11,565 nucleotides of DNA from a bacterium (GTDB taxonomy: Bacteria > Bdellovibrionota_C > UBA2361 > OMII01), in NCBI GenBank assembly GCA_017853915.1, contig JAFMIS010000037.1, positions 1 to 11,565 on the forward strand, given 5' to 3'. Shown here in pieces: positions 1 through 6,441 of the stretch. The position numbers were made by a program, and so were the translations under genes. Numbering within the stretch: the first letter of the stretch is position 1; each line of letters begins with the position of its first letter. The notes beneath the pieces were generated by a model. The model saw nothing but the letters and a program-made list of their open reading frames with translations. It had not been told where the DNA came from and did not search any database.

Positions 1-315
1 CGCAATCCATGAGCGTACAGTGCCTGCAAAGTTCGCCCGAGTCTTGAGCAGGGCTGCGTCCAATTCTATGCTTATAGCGCCTTGGCGCTGTGGGTTATAG
101 GACTTGTCGCAAAAACTCATCGGCTAAGACCGCAAGCCAGCTTACTTGCAGAGACATTCAGTAATTCTGAGATGGTCGAGACTTAGTGAATTGAATCTAC
201 GCTGTACCAGAGATGGGGAATAGACTAACGCAAGCAACGCATTGGCTCTGGGGAAATGTACGCACTAGGGGCATACTAAGGACTTCGAGGACTGATATTT
301 GGAGTGTCTATAGCC
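1..315. other. Gene-free stretch at the window edge
   Basis: No convincing gene is seen here. A + strand frame is open from base 2 to a TAG at 98-100 (about 32 codons). It could be the tail of a gene cut by the window edge, but its translation is not recognisable. A short palindrome, AGCGCC-TT-GGCGCT, lies near 86-99. I found no convincing -35/-10 pair for the downstream peptidase gene, although its promoter should lie here. Confidence 0.4.
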
Positions 316-1056
316 ATGGAACAATCTAAGCGACCAAGCCCACAACCATACGAGGGCAAGATGCCACCGGCGCAGCTCTTGGCCCTCTTTGTTCCCGAGT
401 ATGCCACGAAGCGAGTATGCATCCTTGATCTCGATCAAGAGGCTCGAAATGCCATGAATTCCGCCGCGTATAAAACGGTGGACCCCCGCATGTTCTCTGA
501 CGCTGGCTTCTGCTCGAAATTTGTCGAAGAGCTGCATAGCCGACATGGGTTCGATGCCTCGTTTGGAGGGTACCTTGAGGATCGTGGTTTTCTCTGGCAG
601 GGAACGTATCTTGGAGGAACCGACCGCTCATTGCACCTGGGCGTGGATTTTAATGTACCAGCTGGATCGTCGGTTGTTACTCCCTTTGAGGGCGTGGTCG
701 TGCTGAGTGATGACGACTCTCCGGAGCGTTGTGGCTGGGGGCCGCGGCTATTTATCGAGCGTTACGAGCTTGATGACTCAGGAGTCTCGGTCCGTTTTGT
801 TTACATCTTCGCCCATCTAGCTTCGATTGAGGTGCAAGAAGGCGATCGGGTGCGCGCTGGGGCCCGCATCGCGTCCATCGGGGCGCCTCCCAACAACGGC
901 AACTGGTATCCTCACCTGCATGTACAAAAGGTAAGGGGCTCTCTGTTCGATCATTTTCGAGCAACCGATTTGCGAAAGCTGGATGGATATGGCCTCAAGT
1001 CGGAGGTAGAGACCCTTATCATTGATTTTCCCGATCCTCTGTCGGTGTTGGTTTAA
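316..1056 (+). CDS. Stand-alone M23 (LytM-type) metallopeptidase domain protein
   Basis: A 246-residue protein from the ATG at 316. An in-frame GTG at 304 would add four residues; the ATG is preferred because GGAG sits 11 bases before it. M23 peptidases are zinc enzymes that cut peptide cross-links, usually in peptidoglycan. The zinc and catalytic pattern is visible: HLGVD (H107, D111), FAHL (H167) and HLH (H200, H202). The flanking text, with APPNNGNW before HLH and a C-terminal FPDP, resembles the M23 domain recalled from large bacterial phosphotransferase-M23-class III aminotransferase fusions more than secreted endopeptidases. There is no signal peptide or membrane segment, so a cytoplasmic role or non-classical substrate is possible. 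The first 90 or so residues match no family I recognise. It converges on the GNAT gene. Peptidase-fold assignment is firm; substrate is unknown. Confidence 0.85.
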   Translation: MEQSKRPSPQPYEGKMPPAQLLALFVPEYATKRVCILDLDQEARNAMNSAAYKTVDPRMFSDAGFCSKFVEELHSRHGFDASFGGYLEDRGFLWQGTYLGGTDRSLHLGVDFNVPAGSSVVTPFEGVVVLSDDDSPERCGWGPRLFIERYELDDSGVSVRFVYIFAHLASIEVQEGDRVRAGARIASIGAPPNNGNWYPHLHVQKVRGSLFDHFRATDLRKLDGYGLKSEVETLIIDFPDPLSVLV

Positions 1057-1105
1057 AATTGTCGAGAGGCCACGGGGCCTTTGAGGCCGGGTGGCGCCTG
1101 ATTAG

Positions 1106-1207
1106 CCCGAATTTTGCACCATGCACGATAGTGCACTATTTGGGCGAGCAAGTGCATGGATGCACTTGCAAATTCCGGAGCGCAGCGAGCTTCGTGAAAA
1201 ATACGGG
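1106..1207. repeat. REP-like palindromic repeat, copy A (compound)
   Basis: The left arm CCCGAATTTTGCAC (1106-1119) is nearly the reverse complement of the right arm GTGAAAAATACGGG (1194-1207). Nested inside are TGCAC/GTGCA pairs and a 9-bp perfect stem, GCAAGTGCA-TGGA-TGCACTTGC (about 1148-1169). Bases 1178-1207 match 5267-5296 exactly over 30 bases in inverted orientation (copy B). Bases 1106-1152 also resemble copy C near 10974. The element fills the gap between two convergent genes and ends one base before the GNAT stop codon. A role as bidirectional transcription end or dispersed REP element is inferred. Confidence 0.75.
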
Positions 1208-2050
1208 TTAGGAGAGGTGCTGCTTGCGCCTCCGGGGGCTATCGAGGGGGATCAGCTCGACGCGGTCGAGACCCTCGGTTTGCTCGACGAGACGGCGATA
1301 ATCCTGACAGGAGCCATAAGTAGAGTTGAAGGTATCCCAATATGCGCGCACAACAGAGATGTATCCAGGGCCAGTAGCAAGGGCTTGGAAGCGGTACTCA
1401 TCAAGCACCTTGACCCCCAGGAGGCTGTCCATATTCCAGACACTCTGGCCCACAACGGGTGGACAGATGTATGGCACGTCGAGCGCCTGGTACCCCATCT
1501 TTTTCCAGAACTGGAGTCTTCCCTTGGATGTAATCCCAGCTTGTGCGTCTGCTTCGATCGACTCAGGAGAGCTTAGAGATGGGTCGTGGAATTCAGCCAC
1601 CGTACAGATTGAGCCTCTAGCCGACAGGAAGGAATCCAAAGTGTCACAGATAGCACGTCCCAGGTTGCGCCCCCTACTCTCCGGGGACACCCATACATAC
1701 TCAAGCGCGCTCAAGGTAAGCTCTCCGACCCGGAGTATCTTGAAGTGAGCGCCACCAGCTATACCGTCTCCAAGCATAAACGCAAAAACTTGAAGGGTGC
1801 TGCTCGGATTCAGCAGGCTCTGATGAAGACGAGGGAGGGAGGAGCGCTCCGCCTCATCCGCAAACGCCAGGCTATAGGGGGCGTAGTATTCCGAGAGCCT
1901 TTGCTGGGCAACATGGGGGTCAGATTGGAATGCTTTGCGGAGATCCAGAACGTGACTAAAAGCGAGACCACTACCATCCAAAACATCACTTTTCGCCCGC
2001 TTTTCCCGGGAATCAGAGAGTGATTTCAAGTGCTCCTGCGCTGGTCCCAT
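1208..2050 (-). CDS. GNAT-family N-acetyltransferase
   Basis: A 280-residue protein from the ATG at 2050. An in-frame GTG at 2098 would add 16 mostly hydrophobic residues; neither start has a clear ribosome binding site. GNAT enzymes move an acetyl group from acetyl-CoA to an amine. The acetyl-CoA-binding motif A is visible as VWVSPESRGRNLG (about residues 119-131), with RGRNLG as the pyrophosphate loop at the start of a helix. A later FWKKMGYQALDVPY has the form of the C-terminal GNAT strand and helix. The N-terminal 60 residues and the last 70 extend beyond the usual domain of about 150 residues, so extra substrate-binding elements are likely. It is a single gene with no operon partner in view. 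The acceptor cannot be read from sequence. Family call is good; exact start is weak. Confidence 0.75.
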   Translation of the reverse strand: MGPAQEHLKSLSDSREKRAKSDVLDGSGLAFSHVLDLRKAFQSDPHVAQQRLSEYYAPYSLAFADEAERSSLPRLHQSLLNPSSTLQVFAFMLGDGIAGGAHFKILRVGELTLSALEYVWVSPESRGRNLGRAICDTLDSFLSARGSICTVAEFHDPSLSSPESIEADAQAGITSKGRLQFWKKMGYQALDVPYICPPVVGQSVWNMDSLLGVKVLDEYRFQALATGPGYISVVRAYWDTFNSTYGSCQDYRRLVEQTEGLDRVELIPLDSPRRRKQHLS

Positions 2051-2283
2051 AAGTGCTGAGTGTAGGAGAAACCCAGACCCTACGCAAACCGCAAGCACAA
2101 TCGATCGGTACGTGAAGTGCGCGGGGGCTCGACTAAAAAAGCAGACACGGGGCCAAAAAAGAGGCTGTTCTTATAGATGCTCACGCGCTCGTCATTCCGA
2201 TTTCATCGGCACACAAGCATTCAGCTACGAGTGGGCGGAGCTGGCGCGACAGTGCGAATTATTCCACCTCGGAGACACCCTTC

Positions 2284-2312
2284 AAAAAAAACTCACAGAA
2301 GTGATTTTTTTT
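2284..2312. terminator. A8/T8 hairpin, terminator-like
   Basis: Eight A (2284-2291), one unpaired C, then TCAC-AGAA-GTGA (2293-2304) followed by eight T (2305-2312). The arms pair almost completely, so the site reads as a hairpin with a T tract on both strands. The GC content of the stem is low and no gene clearly ends here, so it may be a relic or may isolate the downstream operon from read-through. Confidence 0.4.
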
Positions 2313-2548
2313 ATCGACAGAGAAAAAAAAAGGCTCTAAGTGTTTAAGCATGAGTTCATTTGTGCTAGATGCGTGGCAGAGAATGAACTTTGGCGCCAGA
2401 TCACAACGATCAAGGCGCCTCAAGATAAGCGACGCGATCCTCTTAAAACTCCCGTACTTCGGTAGTTTGGCATACGGGGGTTGCTGGAGGTTATAGCAAT
2501 GCTCGCCAGGGTCCGAATCGGAGCCTGAGCGATGAACCAAAATAAACC

Positions 2549-2588
2549 CCCCGAGAAGCTCGGGGCTTCCAAGGAGAAGCTCAAGGAG
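2549..2588 (+). promoter_or_regulatory. Leader hairpin and duplicated Shine-Dalgarno of the dehydrogenase gene
   Basis: CCCCGAG-AAG-CTCGGGG (2549-2565) is a perfect 7-bp stem just before the start codon at 2591. The motif GAGAAGCTC occurs twice (2553-2561, 2574-2582), and AAGGAG occurs twice (2571-2576, 2583-2588). The first AAGGAG is 14 bases from ATG and the second only 2, so neither has ideal spacing. A second small stem, GCTTC with GAAGC (2565-2569 with 2576-2580), would enclose the first AAGGAG. Translational control is possible but inferred. Confidence 0.35.
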
Positions 2589-2590
2589 AG

Positions 2591-4096
2591 ATGGTAGGTA
2601 GCCTGATAACAGTAGGAGTGGCCCGCGAAGGCTTATCACCAGAGAATCCATCTGAATCGAACGCCGCAACAGATCTGCGAGTGGCGATTAATCCTGCGGG
2701 GGTAGAGCGTTTTCTGGAGGCTGCCGCGGGGTTCCCCGTTAAAGTTTGTGTTGAGGAGGGGGCGGGGATTGGCATCGGCTATACCCGAGAGATGTTTGAG
2801 AATGCCGGTGCGCGCATTGTCTCGACCTCAAAGCTCTACGCTCAAAGCGATATCGTCTTCAAGCTCAAAGGTCCCCCTGACGCGAACATTCGCATGATGA
2901 AGCCTGGGGCTCTGCTTGGTTGTTTCGCGCATCTTGAAACGTTCCCGGGGCGCGCTCAGGCGGCCCGTGACGCTCACGTCAATGTGCTGGCGCTTGAGGA
3001 GATTCTCCAGAGCCCGAAAATCATCCCCTCGCCCACCGCTTTCGCTCGAGGCGTGGCACTTGATGAGCTGCAGCAACTTATTACCGAGAGGGCTGGTGGT
3101 GTGGCAACCGATTGTGAGGTTATCTGTCACGGCTTTACTCCCGAGCTTTTTGCTTTCGCGCAACAGGCCAGCCGAATGGGGTGTAGAGTTTCATTTATCA
3201 ATGATGAAACTGATCATGTCTCGGTTGACTCTGCGGCTCGCGCTGTTGCCTTGGTATACGACTCTTCAATTAATCTTCCGAGAAGCGAGATATTTGAAGC
3301 GCTTGTGACACGTGGCGAGTCACTACTTAATTTGCATGATTTTGAGGACCGGCGGGAAGAGTATTGCCAGCGGTATCTACAGACACAGCATGCGGCCCTG
3401 TTGGGAAAACGGAGAGTCGAGTGCCTAAACGAGACCGGGATGTGTGGAGCGCGGTACGGGTTTGAGTTGCTTGAGAAGAAAAGTCCACTAGCTCTTAAGC
3501 CTGACGCGGCAAACGTGGTTGTCTTAGGGTACGGGCATGTAGCGCGAGGCGCTGTTCAGGAATCGCTACGTCTCGGTGTTTCCCGCGTGCATATAGTCGG
3601 AAAAGAGCAGATCTGCCGGGAAAGAATCACCCCCTATCTTGAGTCGGCGAACCTCATAATAAATGGCATAGACCTCGGTGCTGATAAGGGCAAAACATAT
3701 GTGGTTACAGAGGGACACATACACGAGCAAACTGTAAAGCCAGGCTCGGTGGTTATTGATCTCGTTGGAGGGAGCAAGCAAGAGCCAAGCGCTGTCGAGG
3801 CTATTCGTGAGTGCACCTTTCTCGACGATCCATACTTTGAGCTCGGTGGTGTTTTTTTCTCGGCACTATGGGGCTGGCCGATGATGTATATGATGAGAGA
3901 GTCATCTGACGCTTATAGCGAGCAGATCACAGACCTCTTTGTTGGGGAGCCCGATTTCTTGATTAAGGGTTTCCATAAGGCGACGCTTGGTGTTACGCGA
4001 GCTCTCTTCGTGCCTTCTCGAAACGACGCGACACAGGCGCCCAGCCTTGAGCTGAAAGACCTCGCGGTTCAAACTGGAACGGGAGATTCAAGGTAG
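2591..4096 (+). CDS. Alanine dehydrogenase/transhydrogenase-like NAD(P)-dependent oxidoreductase, enlarged
   Basis: A 501-residue protein; alanine dehydrogenases are usually about 370. Family members interconvert a 2-oxo acid plus ammonium and an L-amino acid using NAD(P)H. The N-terminal part fits the AlaDH/PNT substrate domain: DLRVAINPAGVERF (R30, as in the RVAL-TP motif), VFKLKGP (K93) and FAHLETFP (H113). A Rossmann nucleotide loop, VVVLGYGHVARGA, is at about 307-319. Between them, residues 165-300 hold extra sequence, including a GCRVSFINDET strand-like segment and a charged helix, that ordinary AlaDH lacks. The C-terminal part (PYFELGGVFFSALWGWPMM) is also unfamiliar. Related enzymes with other substrates, such as opine-type or lysine-pathway dehydrogenases, are possible. 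The next gene starts one base after the stop, so the two are surely co-transcribed and probably act on the same metabolite. Fold call is good; substrate is unknown. Confidence 0.7.
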   Translation: MVGSLITVGVAREGLSPENPSESNAATDLRVAINPAGVERFLEAAAGFPVKVCVEEGAGIGIGYTREMFENAGARIVSTSKLYAQSDIVFKLKGPPDANIRMMKPGALLGCFAHLETFPGRAQAARDAHVNVLALEEILQSPKIIPSPTAFARGVALDELQQLITERAGGVATDCEVICHGFTPELFAFAQQASRMGCRVSFINDETDHVSVDSAARAVALVYDSSINLPRSEIFEALVTRGESLLNLHDFEDRREEYCQRYLQTQHAALLGKRRVECLNETGMCGARYGFELLEKKSPLALKPDAANVVVLGYGHVARGAVQESLRLGVSRVHIVGKEQICRERITPYLESANLIINGIDLGADKGKTYVVTEGHIHEQTVKPGSVVIDLVGGSKQEPSAVEAIRECTFLDDPYFELGGVFFSALWGWPMMYMMRESSDAYSEQITDLFVGEPDFLIKGFHKATLGVTRALFVPSRNDATQAPSLELKDLAVQTGTGDSR

Positions 4097-4097
4097 T

Positions 4098-5255
4098 ATG
4101 AAAAGTGATTTTCTAGTTATAGGAGGAGGAATCGCGGGAGTTTCTGCCGCGTACGAACTCGCGCGACACGGGTCCGTGATCGTGCTTGAGCAGGAGGGCA
4201 CCCCGGGATATCACACCACTGGAAGATCGGCGGCGATCAGCTCCCTCAACTTCATCAGTCCGGTTATTCAAGCGCTTACGGTTGTGAGCAGAGATTTTCT
4301 CGCGACTCCACCTGAGTGCTTTGGAGAGTACCCGCTAACATCCCTCAGACAGTCGTTGTGGGTCACGCAGCATCATCAGTTAGAAGCGCACGAGTTGATG
4401 CGGCGAGAGGCTATCGACAGAAAGTATAAAGTCAGCGAGCTCTCCGCTGACGAGGTGTTTCAGCGATGCCCTGTAATCCGTCGAGACCGCGTAGCGAAGG
4501 GACTTCTTGAGGAGGACACTCTCGATCTTGATGTCCACGGGATCCTCCACGGATATATTCGAGGATTGCGCGCTCGTGGTGGGACGCTCGTTCTCAACGC
4601 CGAGGTGGATTCAATTTCTCGGGACGGCGACCTCTGGAGGGTTCAGATTAAGGACAAAGAATATGTCAGCCCCGTCCTTGTAAACGCGGCCGGCGCTTGG
4701 GGCGACGTCATCGCGAAGAAAGCAGGTCTTAACCCGCTACGCCTTCGTCCTCTACGTCGAACTGTTTTTACCTTTGAGGCCCCAGCCGGTATCGCGGCTA
4801 ATTCGTGGCCGTTCGTCTATGATACCGCGGAGGAATTCTACTTCAAACTTGAGAACGGGATCGTCCTCGCCTCCGCTTTTGACGAAATTGAGAGTGTTCC
4901 CTGTGATGCGCGGCCAGAGGAGTTCGACATCGCTGTCGCAATCGACAAGATCCTGACTGCGACCACACTCGATATCCGCTCTCTGAAAAACAAGTGGGCA
5001 GGGCTGCGAACATTCGCGCCTGACCGAGAGATGATTGTTGGAGAAGACTCCAGTGCGTCCGGATTCTACTGGGTGGCTGGTCATGGAGGCATAGGTCTTA
5101 TGACGGCACCGGGCGTGGCTCAGGCGCTGGCGTCCTTGATTGTCAGCGACGAGCTTCCTCAATCGCTTAGCGCGCTGGGTGTAACCAGAGAAGCCCTTTC
5201 TCCCTCGCGATTCGCGCAGAGCGTCACTCCGATTGCTGTTGGCGTAGCGCAGTGA
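4098..5255 (+). CDS. FAD-dependent D-amino-acid dehydrogenase/oxidase, D-arginine dehydrogenase-like
   Basis: A 385-residue DAO-superfamily flavoprotein, full length for the family. It would oxidise an amine, most likely a D-amino acid, to an imino acid that hydrolyses to the 2-oxo acid. The dinucleotide loop VIGGGIAG (residues 7-14), the acidic end of the second strand (E31) and PGYHTTGRSAA (36-46) are plain. Alignment by eye with remembered Pseudomonas aeruginosa DauA is close throughout, including RRTVFTF, EFYFK and WAGLRTFAPD, whose Arg and Tyr bind the substrate carboxylate in DauA. The DauA side-chain pocket is not kept: H48, Y53 and E87 correspond to I47, F52 and S86, so arginine is an unlikely substrate. 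AAGG at 4090-4093 precedes the ATG. It follows the dehydrogenase by one base and ends before a palindromic repeat. Confidence 0.8.
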   Translation: MKSDFLVIGGGIAGVSAAYELARHGSVIVLEQEGTPGYHTTGRSAAISSLNFISPVIQALTVVSRDFLATPPECFGEYPLTSLRQSLWVTQHHQLEAHELMRREAIDRKYKVSELSADEVFQRCPVIRRDRVAKGLLEEDTLDLDVHGILHGYIRGLRARGGTLVLNAEVDSISRDGDLWRVQIKDKEYVSPVLVNAAGAWGDVIAKKAGLNPLRLRPLRRTVFTFEAPAGIAANSWPFVYDTAEEFYFKLENGIVLASAFDEIESVPCDARPEEFDIAVAIDKILTATTLDIRSLKNKWAGLRTFAPDREMIVGEDSSASGFYWVAGHGGIGLMTAPGVAQALASLIVSDELPQSLSALGVTREALSPSRFAQSVTPIAVGVAQ

Positions 5256-5266
5256 GGTTTGGCTAG

Positions 5267-5308
5267 CCCGTATTTTTCACGAAGCTCGCTGCGCTCGCCG
5301 TGAAAAAT
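5267..5308. repeat. REP-like palindromic repeat, copy B
   Basis: ATTTTTCACG (5272-5281) and CGTGAAAAAT (5299-5308) form a perfect 10-bp inverted repeat around a 17-base GC-rich loop. Bases 5267-5296 are identical, in inverted orientation, to 1178-1207 of copy A. Like copy A it lies between two convergent genes, 12 bases after the flavoenzyme stop. Transcript-end function is inferred. Confidence 0.75.
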
Positions 5309-5315
5309 GTGCGGA

Positions 5316-5344
5316 AAGACCGCGGTCTCATTGACAGCGGTCTT
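5316..5344. terminator. Stem-loop between convergent genes
   Basis: AAGACCGC (5316-5323) and GCGGTCTT (5337-5344) form a perfect 8-bp stem with a 13-base loop. There is no long T run on either side, only TTT on the minus strand, so it would be a weak intrinsic terminator or a 3' processing barrier. Confidence 0.4.
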
Positions 5345-5365
5345 AAACGAAAAGGAGCTGCCCCC

Positions 5366-5386
5366 ATGCAGCAGGTACTTATGTAA
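5366..5386 (+). other. Six-codon mini-ORF with a well-placed ribosome binding site
   Basis: AAGGAG (5352-5357) sits eight bases before ATG at 5366. The frame reads MQQVLM and stops at TAA 5384-5386. No + strand gene follows it, since the next gene is on the minus strand, so a leader-peptide role has no target. It may be the remains of a lost gene or chance. Confidence 0.2.
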
Positions 5387-5468
5387 AAACCGCGGCGGGC
5401 AACCTGGGCCGACGACTCGATATCAAGCGTATGATTACCGATTGTTTTATCCCGATATTCGGCGGCAA

Positions 5469-6356
5469 TCACTTCACAACCGCCGCTTCACAGGACAGGA
5501 TAAACTCCCTGACTAGCGCTAGAAATGCATCCCGCTCGGTGATCTGTGGATGATGGGCGCTATGCTCAAATACCTCAAGGCGCGCGCTTGGTGTGCGCGA
5601 GGCAAAATAGGCATGCGCCTCAGGCGTTGCCTCATCATGCCGTCCACACAGATATAAAACAGGGCACGCAAGCTCACTCAAACGATGAGAGAGCGAGTAC
5701 GAGCGCGCGAGGCCGTTTACCACCAACTCGTTTGGCCCCCACACCCTTTGGTACGTGATCGCGTCGGCTTCGGCCTCAGCACGAATGATACTTAGAGGTT
5801 TATCTTTAAAGCCGTAGATATGCCGCTCATAGTAGAGAGTCAGCGCGTCAAGAAATTGTGGTGAGCTATAATTGCCTGTGCGCAATCCCTCGCGAATAAT
5901 CATCTTCGACATAAGTGGCAATCGCGAGAGAAGCCGCTCAGCGTCCTCAAGCCAGCGCGGTATATCGAGTGACGCGCATGCGCATATCAGACTAGATACC
6001 CTCTCAGGATGGGCGAGCGCATACTCAATCGCGATCGCTCCCCCGTACGAGTGTCCAAGCACGTGTATACGCTCAAAACCCAGCGCAATACGCAGCTCCT
6101 CAAGCTCATCGATGAATCCGTCCATCGAGAATATTGTGCGCCCACCAGACCTACGAGCTCTTCCGCATCCAGCTTGGTCGTAGCATACAACCTGGAAACT
6201 CGATGCCACATCAAACAACGGCTCAAGATAATAACTGGTGAAACCTGGCCCGCCATGCACAGCGATCAGTGGCGTTTTTCCGCTAACCCCCTTAATTTCA
6301 TAAAAAAGCTCGCCGGCCTTTGATGAGATGAAACCTGTGCTCTCCTGATTGCCCAT
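5469..6356 (-). CDS. Alpha/beta hydrolase, proline iminopeptidase-like
   Basis: A 295-residue enzyme from the ATG at 6356. Earlier in-frame starts (ATG 6443, GTG 6473) would overlap the divergent gene, and the family's conserved text begins soon after 6356. It belongs to the alpha/beta-hydrolase peptidase group that removes N-terminal proline or small residues from short peptides. Visible are the oxyanion motif HGGPG (34-38), DQAGCG (60-65, where relatives often have DQRGCG or DQLGCG), and the nucleophile elbow GHSYGG (S103). The likely acid is D241 in CGRHDEATP and the likely base is H268 in EHSAHHP. The lid region (about 130-220) is helical, as in prolyl aminopeptidases. There is no signal peptide, so it is probably cytoplasmic. 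Other ester or amide substrates are possible within this family. It stands alone, convergent with the flavoenzyme gene. Confidence 0.82.
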   Translation of the reverse strand: MGNQESTGFISSKAGELFYEIKGVSGKTPLIAVHGGPGFTSYYLEPLFDVASSFQVVCYDQAGCGRARRSGGRTIFSMDGFIDELEELRIALGFERIHVLGHSYGGAIAIEYALAHPERVSSLICACASLDIPRWLEDAERLLSRLPLMSKMIIREGLRTGNYSSPQFLDALTLYYERHIYGFKDKPLSIIRAEAEADAITYQRVWGPNELVVNGLARSYSLSHRLSELACPVLYLCGRHDEATPEAHAYFASRTPSARLEVFEHSAHHPQITERDAFLALVREFILSCEAAVVK

Positions 6357-6441
6357 AGTGACTACGCCACGAATGATTATGCTTTCAGGACCATTAACCG
6401 ATAGTAGTTGATGAGAGAAGGGTTTTTCCTCTGGGAGCTTC
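6357..6441. promoter_or_regulatory. Divergent promoter region
   Basis: These 85 bases separate the hydrolase start and the repeat-protein start and should hold both promoters. GGGAG (6433-6437) serves as ribosome binding site for the + strand gene, four bases from its ATG. CATAAT on the minus strand (near 6372-6377) is a possible -10 for the hydrolase, but I see no -35 at the right distance. No operator palindrome stands out. Confidence 0.35.

Larger units (their letters stand above)
2051..2590. other. 540-bp gene-free stretch
   Basis: No frame here gives a recognisable protein. The + frame at 2112-2339 is rich in Arg, Lys and Cys and runs through A tracts; the - frame at 2259-2669 runs into the dehydrogenase gene. 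The stretch holds several A or T runs of six to nine bases, one A/T-tract hairpin (2284-2312) and a GC hairpin in the leader of the next gene (2549-2565). It should hold the GNAT promoter and the dehydrogenase promoter. A candidate for the latter, TTGGCA 2467-2472 with TATAGC 2492-2497, has a poor 19-base spacer. Confidence 0.4.

Noticed and set aside
1121..1576. Open + strand frame of about 150 codons opposite the GNAT gene
   Set aside because: It begins inside repeat copy A, lies antisense to a clear GNAT coding frame and has no recognisable product.
2112..2339. Open + strand frame of 75 codons in the gene-free stretch
   Set aside because: Composition follows A tracts and basic codons; no ribosome binding site or family resemblance.
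2500..2545. GGGTCCGAATCGG resembling a tRNA T-loop
   Set aside because: No acceptor stem, D-arm or anticodon arm can be paired around it.
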